Shown here: positions 17,287 to 26,540 of the stretch, one piece after another
How positions within the stretch are numbered: position 1 is the stretch's first letter
Layout of the letters: each line of letters starts with the position of its first letter
Assembly (NCBI GenBank): GCA_004769085.1
Contig: DUDS01000030.1
Location: 1 to 53,527, forward strand
DNA: 53,527 nucleotides
Direction: 5' to 3'
DNA from: Candidatus Melainabacteria bacterium SSGW_16
GTDB lineage: Bacteria; Cyanobacteriota; Vampirovibrionia; 2-02-FULL-35-15
Program-made: the position numbers and the translations under genes
Notes under the pieces: generated by a model
The model's database searches: none
Told to the model about the DNA's origin: nothing
The model's input: the letters and a program-made list of their open reading frames with translations, nothing else

Positions 17287-17688
17287 TTAGCCTGCTGTTC
17301 CTAAGCTTTTTTGTGAAGCTAAAGCTTTCTTTTCTTCTTCCAGTTCTTGCATTAATGACTGCCAGAAGGTTCGTGCATAACCCAATGCAGCTTTTAGCCT
17401 GGCATTTCTTAGAATTAACTGATTGAAATCGCCTCCTCCACCCATAAGGGCATTGGACATTGCAGCAAAACCATCATTTATACCATTAATTAGATTTGAC
17501 ATAAATTGGGATAAGTTACCCATCATACCGGTTATACCTTCATTACCCCCGCCAATGAGTGGGTTATCAACACCTGAAGAACCCCCTGATGTAGATTGAA
17601 TATTAGCTGCTCCACTTGTTTCAAACCCACCCATAGGTGCTGCAAACATTCTTGGACCCCCTATTGCATTTATTGCTAACCCACTCAT
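17287..17688 (-). CDS. Small Gly/Met-rich protein, unknown
   Basis: A 133-residue protein with no signal peptide. The first ~90 residues are rich in Gly, Met, Asn and Ser (APMGGFETSG, GGGNEGITGMMGNLSQFMSN). The last ~40 form an amphipathic helix (LRNARLKAALGYARTFWQSL then ELEEEKKALASQ). I recognise no family. The ribosome site is near-perfect (AAGGAGG, 5 bases from ATG) and the gene has its own promoter region and terminator, so it is probably made in quantity. The overall shape (flexible glycine part plus C-terminal helix) resembles secreted or filament-forming small proteins, which is only a guess. Confidence 0.65.
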   Translation of the reverse strand: MSGLAINAIGGPRMFAAPMGGFETSGAANIQSTSGGSSGVDNPLIGGGNEGITGMMGNLSQFMSNLINGINDGFAAMSNALMGGGGDFNQLILRNARLKAALGYARTFWQSLMQELEEEKKALASQKSLGTAG

Positions 17689-17690
17689 GA

Positions 17691-17700
17691 CTTCCTCCTT
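17691..17700 (-). promoter_or_regulatory. Strong Shine-Dalgarno of the Gly-rich small protein
   Basis: AAGGAGGAAG on the minus strand, with the AGGAGG core 5 bases from the ATG, among the best ribosome binding sites in the window. It fixes the start codon and suggests high expression. Confidence 0.75.
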
Positions 17701-17817
17701 TTGAACTCCTGTTGTTGCTTACAGTTATATAGGATAAATTTCCTAGGTTATGTTTTTCTTAAATCAATTTGTATATTTTTTATATTCGTTCTAAAAAGTT
17801 TACATGGTTATTTTTTT

Positions 17818-17830
17818 GTTAAACCAAGGT
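17818..17830 (-). promoter_or_regulatory. ACCTTGGTTTAA element upstream of the Gly-rich small protein
   Basis: ACCTTGGTTTAAC on the minus strand, about 130 bases before the small-protein start and oriented toward it. The same core is found ahead of three other genes in this window. TAAACT about 19 bases further could be a weak -10. Confidence 0.35.
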
Positions 17831-17884
17831 TATAAGTAGATTAATAGAATGCGTAAAATGTAGTAAATCCAAGGGAAATAAAGG

Positions 17885-19405
17885 CTATTTAAAGCTTATA
17901 AAATTATTGCCTGGAAAAAGTTCTGTTATTGTGCTGTTTGTAATCTTTAAGATTGGGTTAGAGAATACAGTGCAAAGAAAAATCCCAATAATTGTAAGGG
18001 TAATTGCAGCATATAGTTCTCCTGATTTTCCCAGAGCTGATTTATTTGAATTTATATTTTGAACGGAAAGAGATGGCTTATCCACTATCATTAGTTTTGC
18101 AATATAAGAATAATAATAAATAGATAGTATAGTTGTAATAAGAGCAATAGAACCAAGCATTATTCCAAATAAACCAGCTTCAAAGCTTGCTTTTATGAGT
18201 ATAAACTTTGCAATAAATCCTGCTGGTGGAAGAGGGAGCCCTGCAAGATTAAAGAAACAAACAGCAAGTGCAAACGCAAGAAAAGGTTTCTTTTGAGCTA
18301 GTCCACTGTAGTCACTGATGGAATCAGAATTGGTTTCATTACCAAATGCAATTATTCCCAGAAATGCTCCAATGTTCATAATTGAATAAATAACCAGATA
18401 AAATGTAGCAGCGTTAAGAGATTCATTTGTAAATAAAGCTATCCCTGTCAGAATGTATCCTATCTGTGCAATTGAGGAATATGCCATTAACCGTTTTATA
18501 GATGCTTTGTTTATGATTTGACCTAGTGCAACGAAATTTCCGATTACCATGGATAGAACAGCTATTACTGCAATAATAGGCTGCCAGATATTATTTGCAA
18601 AATCAAACAGAGAAACCATTATTCTTAAGGTGAGTGCAAAAGCTGCTGCTTTTGATGCTACTGATAAAAATGCAGTAACAGGAGTTGGTGCACCTTCATA
18701 TACATCAGGTGCCCACATATGCATTGGTACACTTGATAGTTTAAATGCAAGTCCACAAATAATTAATATTAAAATTACCGCAATAAGGGGATTACTTAAA
18801 ACACCATCCTGGGATAGCTGTAAGAGTTTGTATTTAATTTCCGGCAGCTGTGTGGAACCAGTAAGTCCATATAAAATTGACAAACCAAATAAAAATATTG
18901 CTGATGCGCTTGCGCTGTTAACAAGGTACTTTAACGATGCTTCATTGCTCCTGGTATCATATTTAGAATAGCCTACCAGCAATATTGAACTTAAACCTAA
19001 TGTTTCTAGTGCAATAAAAATGGCAACTAAATCATTTGCGCCAATTAAAAACATAATTCCAAGTACAGAAGTTAAAAGTAGAATTATAAATTCGCTTCTA
19101 TGAATAAATCCTTCTAAGTATTTTACGGATCCAAGTAGGACTAATGTAGTAATGACTAGTGTTATAAGTCTGAAAATTATGCTGAGCCTGTCTGCAATAA
19201 ACATTCCCCCAAGAATACTCATTGGCTCAGAAATTGAAAACTGGTTTCTTATTATGTGGAGCGCCCCGGTTATTAAGAATATAGTAGTAAATATCCAGAT
19301 GGTGTTATTAAACTTTGATGTACTAAGAAGAATAGCTATTGTAAGTGCAAATAACAATAGAATCTCAGGATATAGAACTGTCATTAAGTCATTTAGCCAA
19401 TTCAT
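17885..19405 (-). CDS. nuoN: NADH-quinone oxidoreductase subunit N (NuoN/NdhB family)
   Basis: A membrane protein with about 14 hydrophobic helices and the proton-channel motifs of the antiporter-like complex I subunits. These include GLAFKLSSVPMHMWAPDVYEG (the lysine and HxWxPD segment), SIKRLMAYSSIAQIGYI, and AGLPLPPAGFIAKF. Subunit N pumps protons as part of respiratory complex I. Normally it ends a nuoA-N or ndh cluster, but here it stands alone between a small-protein gene and the pilus group, as in Cyanobacteria where ndhB is separate. I choose the ATG of MNWLNDLMTVLYPE; an upstream ATG would add 20 residues. Other subunits must lie elsewhere. Confidence 0.93.
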   Translation of the reverse strand: MNWLNDLMTVLYPEILLLFALTIAILLSTSKFNNTIWIFTTIFLITGALHIIRNQFSISEPMSILGGMFIADRLSIIFRLITLVITTLVLLGSVKYLEGFIHRSEFIILLLTSVLGIMFLIGANDLVAIFIALETLGLSSILLVGYSKYDTRSNEASLKYLVNSASASAIFLFGLSILYGLTGSTQLPEIKYKLLQLSQDGVLSNPLIAVILILIICGLAFKLSSVPMHMWAPDVYEGAPTPVTAFLSVASKAAAFALTLRIMVSLFDFANNIWQPIIAVIAVLSMVIGNFVALGQIINKASIKRLMAYSSIAQIGYILTGIALFTNESLNAATFYLVIYSIMNIGAFLGIIAFGNETNSDSISDYSGLAQKKPFLAFALAVCFFNLAGLPLPPAGFIAKFILIKASFEAGLFGIMLGSIALITTILSIYYYSYIAKLMIVDKPSLSVQNINSNKSALGKSGELYAAITLTIIGIFLCTVFSNPILKITNSTITELFPGNNFISFK

Positions 19406-19550
19406 ATTTGAGATTATAGTGCCTTTTTGATTAATTTTAAAAAATACATTATTAAAAGTTATCAAAATCGTTTGTTTTATATAGGAAGTATCCTTAAAAT
19501 ACCCTTTTCATAACCTGAACCAGTTAAATCAGAAATCATCTTTATTAGAG

Positions 19551-19556
19551 TATATT
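19551..19556 (+). promoter_or_regulatory. -10 box close to start codon (PilP-like gene)
   Basis: TATATT ends 9 bases before the ATG of the PilP-like gene, and no Shine-Dalgarno is seen, so the message is probably nearly leaderless. Confidence 0.35.
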
Positions 19557-19565
19557 AATATTTAA

Positions 19566-20567
19566 ATGTATTCAGGGAATAACCTTTATAGCTGGCTGTT
19601 TGATATGTACAATTTTTTTAAATATTTATCAATGTGTATCTTTTTTGCTTGTCATTTATTTAACACTGCTTATTCACAGCCAGTTGGACTTGAAAATCCT
19701 AAAACTGGTACTAAAGTCCCTCCGTCAAACAAAAATGTAAATCCAAGCCCAAGTCCAGGACAGACTGCTAACGTGCCATGTCCTTCAGCAAATCCAACTT
19801 CTCCTGAAAATAAAGACAAAAAAGAAAACATTAGTGAAGATGAAATAAATGATCTGATAAAGAACTATAAACTTATAGCAGTATATTTAATTGTAAATGA
19901 GCCGAGGGCTTTAATTAAAAACGTGACAAATCCTGATGAAGCGCCCAGAGAGTTTAGGATTGGAGACTTTATAGATGAGCTACAGAAACTATCAGTATCA
20001 AGGATAGCATTTAATCCAACTGCAAGAATTGAGCTGATTGATCAGAGTGGATTTAGTTATTTACTCAGGGAATCTATGCGGGATGTTAAGGATCTTCCAG
20101 GCTCACCTAAAATACCCTCATCTACTACAAGATCTGCTCCATCATATTTCTCTGGTGGTTCATCAGCCAAAACAAAAGCATCTTCAAAGAAAAAGCCTGA
20201 TGCAGGCAGTGATACTGAACCTGCACCACAGGAAAAGGCTCAGGATACAAAAGCTGCAGATACTGGTAAAGCTTCAGCTCCAAGCACAGAGCCTGCGGCT
20301 AAAGCACCTTCAGATGCATCTCCTCCTACTCAAACACAACCGGCTGCTGTGCCGCAACCGGCTGCTGCACCACAACCGGTTGCACAACCAGCTCAGCCAA
20401 GTCAGCAACCAGTCTCTCCATCGCAATCACTTCAGCCAGTTTCTACAGGTTCATCCCAGGGATCTGTTCCAAGCCAGCCAGCAGGATCTCAGCCTCAGGG
20501 CTCAACTTCAGCACCTTCCCAATCAAAAGATGCTTTACAGGACAGACCCTCAAATCCATTTCAATAA
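19566..20567 (+). CDS. Exported PilP/GspC-like protein with long Pro/Gln/Ser tail
   Basis: A late signal peptide or anchor (about 16-38: FKYLSMCIFFACHLFNTAYS) precedes a short Pro-rich linker. A compact domain at about 85-170 follows. Its pattern LIAVYLIVNEPRALIKNV, then EFRIGDFIDELQKLSVSRIA, is the beta-rich PilP/GspC-type HR fold (sealing strand, then a GD turn, then a V..I strand). The last ~150 residues are low-complexity Pro, Ala, Ser and Gln, probably a disordered spacer through peptidoglycan. PilP links inner-membrane pilus assembly proteins to the secretin. It is read just before pepP (2-base gap) and close to pilB, which supports the pilus link. Similarity is by pattern only. Confidence 0.6.
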   Translation: MYSGNNLYSWLFDMYNFFKYLSMCIFFACHLFNTAYSQPVGLENPKTGTKVPPSNKNVNPSPSPGQTANVPCPSANPTSPENKDKKENISEDEINDLIKNYKLIAVYLIVNEPRALIKNVTNPDEAPREFRIGDFIDELQKLSVSRIAFNPTARIELIDQSGFSYLLRESMRDVKDLPGSPKIPSSTTRSAPSYFSGGSSAKTKASSKKKPDAGSDTEPAPQEKAQDTKAADTGKASAPSTEPAAKAPSDASPPTQTQPAAVPQPAAAPQPVAQPAQPSQQPVSPSQSLQPVSTGSSQGSVPSQPAGSQPQGSTSAPSQSKDALQDRPSNPFQ

Positions 20568-20569
20568 TT

Positions 20570-21883
20570 ATGCAAGAGCTTATTAATAATTGTGCTGCCA
20601 GGAGGAAAAGGCTGATTGATTTGTTACCTGATAATTCGCTAGTGGTCCTTCCAAATAATGAAACTCATATAAGATCAAACGATGTTGAGTATAAATATAA
20701 ACCTGATCCTGATTTTTATTATTTAACTGGGATTGAAGAGCATAATTCTGTTTGTTTATTAAAAAAAGAAGGCAGAAGTTTTATATATTCTTTATTTATT
20801 GAAGGAAATTCTGAGCATAAAGAGATATGGCTTGGTAAGCAGCTTACCGTTAGTAAGGCAAAATCTTTTTATAAGGCTGATGAGGTTAATCTTGTTAAAG
20901 ATTTTGAGAATACTTTAAAAGATAAACTTTATGGTTCTGAATATATCTATTTCCCATTTGGTGTAAATAAAAAACTTGACATAAAAATACTTGAGATGGT
21001 TTCGGAAGCCAGGAAAAGTATTAGAAGTGGTCTAAAAGTACCAAAATCAATTTCTGATCCCAGAGATTTTATTCATAAAATGAGATTAATTAAGGACAAA
21101 TATGAAATTGAATGTATGAAAAAGGCAGCAGTAATTTCAAACAGTGCCCATGTTCTTGCGATGACTTCTGCAAAGCATGGAATGTATGAATATCAGATTG
21201 AATCTTTGATTGAATCAAAATTCAGATCTGAGGGTGCTTCAGGTCCTGCGTATCCTTCTATAGTTGGTTCAGGAACTAATAGTACAATTCTTCACTATAT
21301 AAAAAATTCAAAAAAAATTAAAAAAGGTGATTTAATTTTGATTGATGCGGGCTGTGAATATGAAAATTATGCTTCTGATGTGACCAGAACCTTTCCGGTC
21401 AGTAAAAAGTTTAGTAGTGTTCAGAGAGATTTATATGAAATTGTTCTTGAATCACAACTTAAAGCTATTAATGAAGTAAGTCCGGGAAAGAGATTTGTTG
21501 ATGCTTATAACAAGGCTGTTTTTGTTTTAGTAAATGGTTTAAAGGAGATAGGACTTCTTAAAGGAAGTGTTGAAGAAATTATAAAAAAGAAAAAATACAC
21601 AAAGTTTTTTATGCATAAACTAGGACACTGGTTAGGCCTTGATGTTCATGATGCAGGCCCATATATTGATGAAAAAGGTAACTCAGTAAAACTTCTTCCT
21701 GGCATGGTTGTTACTGTTGAGCCCGGTATATATATTTCTGCAAAGCTTGAAAATGTCTCTTCAAAATATAAGGGTATTGGTATCAGAATAGAAGATGATG
21801 TACTGGTTACAAAAAATGGAAATGAGGTTATTACTAGTGGTATACCTAAAATGACCGATGATATAGAGTCCATTCGTTGTTAA
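20570..21883 (+). CDS. pepP: Xaa-Pro aminopeptidase (M24B family)
   Basis: A metallopeptidase that removes the N-terminal residue before proline. The creatinase-like N-terminal domain (1-170) is followed by the pita-bread domain. Its five metal ligands are visible: the two Asp in DAGCEYENYASDVTRTFPV, His in HKLGHWLGLDVHD, Glu in VTVEPGIY, and Glu in GIRIEDDVLVT. The length of 437 residues matches PepP. The gene starts 2 bases after the PilP-like gene, which implies coupled translation, though a functional link to pili is unlikely. A weak hairpin follows. Confidence 0.95.
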   Translation: MQELINNCAARRKRLIDLLPDNSLVVLPNNETHIRSNDVEYKYKPDPDFYYLTGIEEHNSVCLLKKEGRSFIYSLFIEGNSEHKEIWLGKQLTVSKAKSFYKADEVNLVKDFENTLKDKLYGSEYIYFPFGVNKKLDIKILEMVSEARKSIRSGLKVPKSISDPRDFIHKMRLIKDKYEIECMKKAAVISNSAHVLAMTSAKHGMYEYQIESLIESKFRSEGASGPAYPSIVGSGTNSTILHYIKNSKKIKKGDLILIDAGCEYENYASDVTRTFPVSKKFSSVQRDLYEIVLESQLKAINEVSPGKRFVDAYNKAVFVLVNGLKEIGLLKGSVEEIIKKKKYTKFFMHKLGHWLGLDVHDAGPYIDEKGNSVKLLPGMVVTVEPGIYISAKLENVSSKYKGIGIRIEDDVLVTKNGNEVITSGIPKMTDDIESIRC

Positions 21884-21917
21884 GTTATTGTTAAGAAGAT
21901 AATAATGCTTTAAAATA

Positions 21918-21952
21918 CCTAAATCGTAGCTTTTGTGAAATTTAGGAGTTTT
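21918..21952 (+). terminator. Possible weak terminator after pepP
   Basis: CCTAAAT (21918-21924) pairs with ATTTAGG (21940-21946) and is followed by AGTTTTT. The stem is only 7 bases and AT-rich, so termination would be partial. Confidence 0.35.
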
Positions 21953-22091
21953 TACATTACTTGGAATAAAATCATTTTATAAGATGTTATTTTTAACAAG
22001 AGCTTCTTTCACGGAACAGAAAACTAATTATGATGTTGACTTATATATTTAAGTAAGGATTTTGAAGGGTTAAAAAGGGAATAATGTTTCT

Positions 22092-23783
22092 ATGGCAACC
22101 ACTAATACAACCAGGCTTTCATTAACACAGCTTTTAAAGACTGGAAAAACAAGCTTAAATGATGCACTGGGACTATTGGTGGATCCGTCAGGTTCGTTAA
22201 ATTTTGAATATCTTGATAAGAATCTTTTATCAGCCATGCCTTCAAGTTGGCCGGCTGAACAGGCAATACCCCTTTTATTCTGGAATAATATGCTCTATGT
22301 TGGTGTTCCGGAAAATCATGATTCATCTATAAAAAGCACCCTTTCAGATTTTTTGAATGGATGCCAGATTGACTTTAAAAAAATTAAGCCTGAAAGCTGG
22401 AATAAATGGTTTACATTGATTGGAAAAACACCTGCAAATATACCTACACCTCAGGCAGCAACATACCCTACTTCCAAACCTCAACCGGTTCAGACTCTAC
22501 AACAAAAACCTGGAACAAAAGAAGAACCATCTGAGCCTCCAAGTGCACAGCAGACAAAATTAGGTGCTGAACTTGAAGCTACTTTTGATAAAATCCCGAT
22601 TCGTCAGATTATGGCAACTGACGAAGGAGCAATTGCAAATGATGTCAGAGCATTAATGGGAGAAGCACTAAACCAAAGAACAAGTGATATCCATTTTGAG
22701 CCTACTCCAAAAGGACTTATTGTTAGGTTTAGAGTCGACGGAATTTTAAGGGATATATGCAGATATTTTTCGACTGTTCAGGATTTAAGAAAAGTTGTTA
22801 TAGCAAGAATTAAAATTATTGCAGATTTAAACATTGCTGAACAAAGGCAACCTCAGGATGGCCGTGTCTCTGAAGTTTTGGGTGGGCAGAGAGTTGACCT
22901 GCGGGTATCAACACTTCCAACATTGCATGGTGAAAAGTGTGTAATCAGAATTTTGCCTCATGAAAACCACTTTAGTACTCTTCTGGACTTAGGACTACCT
23001 AAAGCAAGACTTGCAGCTTATGAAGAGTGGCTTTCAAGAGGACAAGGAATGATTTTAATTACTGGTCCAACCGGTTCAGGTAAAACAAGTACTTTGTATA
23101 CCAGTCTGGCAAAACTTGTAGATACTACAAAGAATGTTGTTACAGTAGAAGATCCTGTTGAATATCAGCTTGCCCGAGTTAATCAGGTCCAGGTAAATGT
23201 AAAAGCTGGTTTAACATTTGCATCTGGGTTACGAAGCATCCTTCGTCAGGACCCTGACATTGTAATGATTGGTGAAATTAGGGATTTAGAGACTGCTGAA
23301 ATAGCAGTTCAGGCAGCATTAACCGGACACCTTGTATTAAGTACTCTTCATACAAATGATGCTCCAAGCACTATTGCAAGGCTTATGGATATGGGTGTAG
23401 AACCTTTTCTTATATCCAGTGCATTGATTGGGGTAGTAGCTCAAAGACTCGTTCGTAAGGTATGTTCATGTCATAAAGAATATAAACCGTCTGCTGAGGA
23501 ACTTGAACTATTACATTTGCCGTCATCAAGTGATGAGGTCTTTGCAAAGGCTGTTGGTTGTGAAAAATGTAGTAATCTTGGTTATTCAGGCAGGGAAGGT
23601 GTTTTTGAAATAATGCCTGTAAATGAAAAAATCCAGCAAATGATTCAGGAGAGGGCCGGTATAAATGAAATTAAAGCTGAGCTTGTTAAAATGGGAATAC
23701 CTAACCTGTCACATGCTGGAATACAAAAAGTAAGAAAAAGAAAAACTACAGTAGAAGAACTATTAAGAGCTATTACAGTCTAA
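22092..23783 (+). CDS. pilB: PilB/GspE-type secretion ATPase
   Basis: The hexameric ATPase that powers type IV pilus extension or type II secretion. An N-terminal GspE_N domain (about 10-110) and a Pro/Gln-rich linker (113-155) precede the ATPase core. The core has Walker A GPTGSGKT (325-332), the Asp box with TVEDPVEYQ, Walker B DIVMIGEIRD (389-398), and the His box STLHTNDAPSTIAR. The C-terminal metal-binding cysteines read C458-S-C460 and C490-x2-C493, so the first pair is CxC and not the common CxxC. The length of 563 residues is normal. The neighbouring PilP-like and GspC-like genes support a pilus role. PilC, PilT and the secretin are not in the window. Confidence 0.93.
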   Translation: MATTNTTRLSLTQLLKTGKTSLNDALGLLVDPSGSLNFEYLDKNLLSAMPSSWPAEQAIPLLFWNNMLYVGVPENHDSSIKSTLSDFLNGCQIDFKKIKPESWNKWFTLIGKTPANIPTPQAATYPTSKPQPVQTLQQKPGTKEEPSEPPSAQQTKLGAELEATFDKIPIRQIMATDEGAIANDVRALMGEALNQRTSDIHFEPTPKGLIVRFRVDGILRDICRYFSTVQDLRKVVIARIKIIADLNIAEQRQPQDGRVSEVLGGQRVDLRVSTLPTLHGEKCVIRILPHENHFSTLLDLGLPKARLAAYEEWLSRGQGMILITGPTGSGKTSTLYTSLAKLVDTTKNVVTVEDPVEYQLARVNQVQVNVKAGLTFASGLRSILRQDPDIVMIGEIRDLETAEIAVQAALTGHLVLSTLHTNDAPSTIARLMDMGVEPFLISSALIGVVAQRLVRKVCSCHKEYKPSAEELELLHLPSSSDEVFAKAVGCEKCSNLGYSGREGVFEIMPVNEKIQQMIQERAGINEIKAELVKMGIPNLSHAGIQKVRKRKTTVEELLRAITV

Positions 23784-23812
23784 AATATATAATTTTGCAT
23801 TGAACCTTAAAT

Positions 23813-25648
23813 ATGGGTGATCTAAAAAATACCTCAGGATCAATTCTTGAAGCTGATGATTCCTTAGCTAGATATCAGTTAAATATATCATATGCCCAGT
23901 TAAAGAAGAGTATACCTAGAATTAATTTAAAAAAGATAAAACTATCAAAGATTACCAATATTGATGTTGATCTGGTAAAAAAAAATATAACTAGGATTTA
24001 CCTTGATGATCAAATCCTTAGATTAAATTTTTCTTTTGCAAGACAAACAAAAGAATATTCTGGTGTTGATGTATCTCCTCTAAAAAATCCTTTAAGAAAA
24101 AAAAGAGATAATATTGAGACAGAAAAAGCTTCTGACTTAGATTTGCCTTTAACAGAAGTTAAAGGTGAAAAACCTGAAGCAGTAATTCCTTTGAATATTA
24201 ATTTACCTGAACAGCCTGTAACCTTTAATCTGGAAGCACAGATAACACAACAAGATGAGAATGTAATATATACTCCAAGCACGGTATCTCTGCCGCCTGT
24301 AGAGGAAGATTTATTAAGTGCATCTGGTGAACATCAGGGACTAATTTGGCCACCGACTTCAAAAGAGACTAAACAGTCTGAAGATACTCCAGTTGTGCCT
24401 GCTGAAACAGAAGATACTGAAAAAAAAGAAGAACAGAAAAAAAACAAACCTTATTTCATTTCTGATGAAAGTAAGCCCTCTGACCTACCAAAGTCTCCTG
24501 AACATAAGTTTCCCTGGTCAACACCAGTTGAAGATTATAAAGGGCTCGATTCTATTTTTGGTGGCGGACTTGAGGCTGATCTTGTAGATCCTGCTCATTC
24601 AAATCCCCCGATCCCTGTTGAAAGTATTTTTTCAAATACAGGAATATCTGATGTGCAGGCAGCAAAAGAACAGAGTGAAACAGATTTGTATAATGTTCCT
24701 GAAGCTGCTGGTGTTGTTTCTGAAAGGGTTTTCTTAAAAGCTATAAGTCCGAGATATAATTCTGACCAAGATAAGGAAATATTAAATCTGGGTTTATTTA
24801 AGCAGGATTTAGGTGATAATGGTTTAAGTGAATCTTCTGGTGACTTTATGTCTCATGGAAAGGCCAGTAAAATGTTTGAGAAATTAGGAAATGCAAAAAT
24901 AACTCCAATAAGAATTATCATTGTAGGTGGCATTACTATTACTGCAGCATATTTAATCTGGACAAATTTCAGTTCTTATTTTATGATTCCTGATTATTTT
25001 GGTGCACAGAATCCAGAGATTGTTGTAAGGAAGCTTCAAAAGTCAAAACTTATTCAAAGGCAACCTATTCGTGGTTTATCTGAGGAGGAAGAAGCAGCTA
25101 AAGATTCTTCAAAGATTAGCCCTATTTCTGAAGAGCAGAGGCTTGTGCTTATACAAAAAGCAAGAGAATCAATTGAAGGAAGGGCAGATCCTTTTGGACA
25201 GGATTTGTCTCTACTGGCTCCTGCACTTGAAGCCTCTAAAACTGAGAAGACCCCTGATAAACCTGAGGAGATACAGATTGAACGTAAGCAATTTGAACTT
25301 GTTGGGGTAGTAAGTGTTCAGAGTAGAAACCTTGCTTTAGTTAATGTTTATACGGCTGATTACAGCATAATTTTAAATGATGATAAGACTGTAAGAGAAA
25401 ATAAGCTGAAACAAGCTTTGAGTATGGCGGTTCCAAACAGGGTTGAAGTATCTGTACTTGATCCTGTTGAAGATTGGCATGTAAAGGCAATTATAAAAGG
25501 AAAAACCAGAACTGATGATCCATATGTTGAGCTTGTAAAAGGAGATAAGAAATTTACATTAAAAGTAGGACAAAAACTTTTACTACCTGAAGATAAACCA
25601 TTGCCAGAACCACTGCTCGATTCATCTCAGGATGAAGAAGCTACATAG
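23813..25648 (+). CDS. Single-pass membrane protein, PilP/GspC-like C-terminus, probable pilus partner
   Basis: The N-terminal ~350 residues are cytoplasmic, basic at first and then acidic and Pro/Glu/Lys-rich, with low-complexity runs. One membrane helix lies at about 365-385 (RIIIVGGITITAAYLIWTNF). A periplasmic region follows, whose C-terminal ~120 residues run FELVGVVSVQSRNLALVNVY, PNRVEVSVLDPVEDW and FTLKVGQKLLLPED. That pattern matches GspC/PilP HR domains (strand, V/I turn, VGQ motif). It lies 29 bases after pilB on the same strand, suggesting a link between the motor ATPase and the envelope. I know of no named family of this architecture, so the role is inferred. Confidence 0.6.
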   Translation: MGDLKNTSGSILEADDSLARYQLNISYAQLKKSIPRINLKKIKLSKITNIDVDLVKKNITRIYLDDQILRLNFSFARQTKEYSGVDVSPLKNPLRKKRDNIETEKASDLDLPLTEVKGEKPEAVIPLNINLPEQPVTFNLEAQITQQDENVIYTPSTVSLPPVEEDLLSASGEHQGLIWPPTSKETKQSEDTPVVPAETEDTEKKEEQKKNKPYFISDESKPSDLPKSPEHKFPWSTPVEDYKGLDSIFGGGLEADLVDPAHSNPPIPVESIFSNTGISDVQAAKEQSETDLYNVPEAAGVVSERVFLKAISPRYNSDQDKEILNLGLFKQDLGDNGLSESSGDFMSHGKASKMFEKLGNAKITPIRIIIVGGITITAAYLIWTNFSSYFMIPDYFGAQNPEIVVRKLQKSKLIQRQPIRGLSEEEEAAKDSSKISPISEEQRLVLIQKARESIEGRADPFGQDLSLLAPALEASKTEKTPDKPEEIQIERKQFELVGVVSVQSRNLALVNVYTADYSIILNDDKTVRENKLKQALSMAVPNRVEVSVLDPVEDWHVKAIIKGKTRTDDPYVELVKGDKKFTLKVGQKLLLPEDKPLPEPLLDSSQDEEAT

Positions 25649-25692
25649 AGTTTTTAGATATAATCAATCTATCCGAACTATAGGATGTTTGT

Positions 25693-26526
25693 ATGTATTC
25701 AAATGATAAAAAAATAATATCTGATGCTTTATTGGAGGATATGCCTCAGGGTATTGATATTACTTCTGAATGTCTGGTTAATCAAAATAAGAAATCTGAT
25801 TTTAGTCTTTTGGTTAATGAAGATGCTGTGTTAGCAGGAATTAATGTATTTTCTGAAACCTTTCATACTATTGATAAGGATATTTCTATTAAGGCATTAT
25901 TTGATGATGGAGATGAAATTAAAAAAGGACAAATTGTTGCAAAATTATATGGAAGTACATTAAATATACTTAAGGGTGAAAGGGTTGCTTTAAATTTTTT
26001 ATGCCATCTCTCAGGTATTGCTGCATGTACAAGAAAAATGATAAATCTTATCAAAGGTACACCTACAGTATTGCTGGATACCAGAAAGACAACACCATTA
26101 ATAAGAAAATTTGAAAAAGATGCAATTTTATCCGGTGGTGCAAAAAATCATAGATTTAATCTGGGTGAGATGTTTTTAATAAAAGATAATCATATTGCGT
26201 CCTGTGGGGGCGTTATTAATGCATTAATGAAAGCAAAAAACACCTCCAATGGAAAATATAAAATTGAAGTTGAGGTTTCAAATATGCAACAATTAAAGGA
26301 CGCGATTGGTCTTAAACCAGATATTATAATGTTTGATAACTGGAGGATAGATGAACTGAAGTCTGCAGTTAAACTTGTTCCGCCTGATATATTAACAGAA
26401 GCAAGCGGTCAGATTATGCCCAATAATATTATTGATTATGCATCTACAGGTGTTAAATTTATTTCAAGCAGTTATATGGTTAAGAATGCTAAATGGATTG
26501 ATTTTTCACTTGAATGTTTGAATTGA
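25693..26526 (+). CDS. nadC: Nicotinate-nucleotide pyrophosphorylase (quinolinate phosphoribosyltransferase)
   Basis: Condenses quinolinate with PRPP to nicotinate mononucleotide, releasing CO2; the third step of de novo NAD synthesis. The signature LDTRKTTPLIRKFEKDAI, the GGAKNHRFNLGEMFLIKDNH segment with PRPP- and quinolinate-binding basic residues, and the C-terminal strand IMFDNWRIDELK are present. The length of 277 residues is normal. It opens the nadC-nadB-nadA operon; nadB starts 14 bases after its stop. Confidence 0.95.
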   Translation: MYSNDKKIISDALLEDMPQGIDITSECLVNQNKKSDFSLLVNEDAVLAGINVFSETFHTIDKDISIKALFDDGDEIKKGQIVAKLYGSTLNILKGERVALNFLCHLSGIAACTRKMINLIKGTPTVLLDTRKTTPLIRKFEKDAILSGGAKNHRFNLGEMFLIKDNHIASCGGVINALMKAKNTSNGKYKIEVEVSNMQQLKDAIGLKPDIIMFDNWRIDELKSAVKLVPPDILTEASGQIMPNNIIDYASTGVKFISSSYMVKNAKWIDFSLECLN

Positions 26527-26540
26527 GATGATTTACTTTT

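Noticed and set aside
20038..20586. 182-codon frame inside the PilP-like gene
   Set aside because: It is a Leu/His/Gln-rich shadow of the Pro/Gln low-complexity tail in another frame.
21984..22052. 22-codon frame before pilB
   Set aside because: No ribosome site and very short; no sign of conservation that can be seen here.
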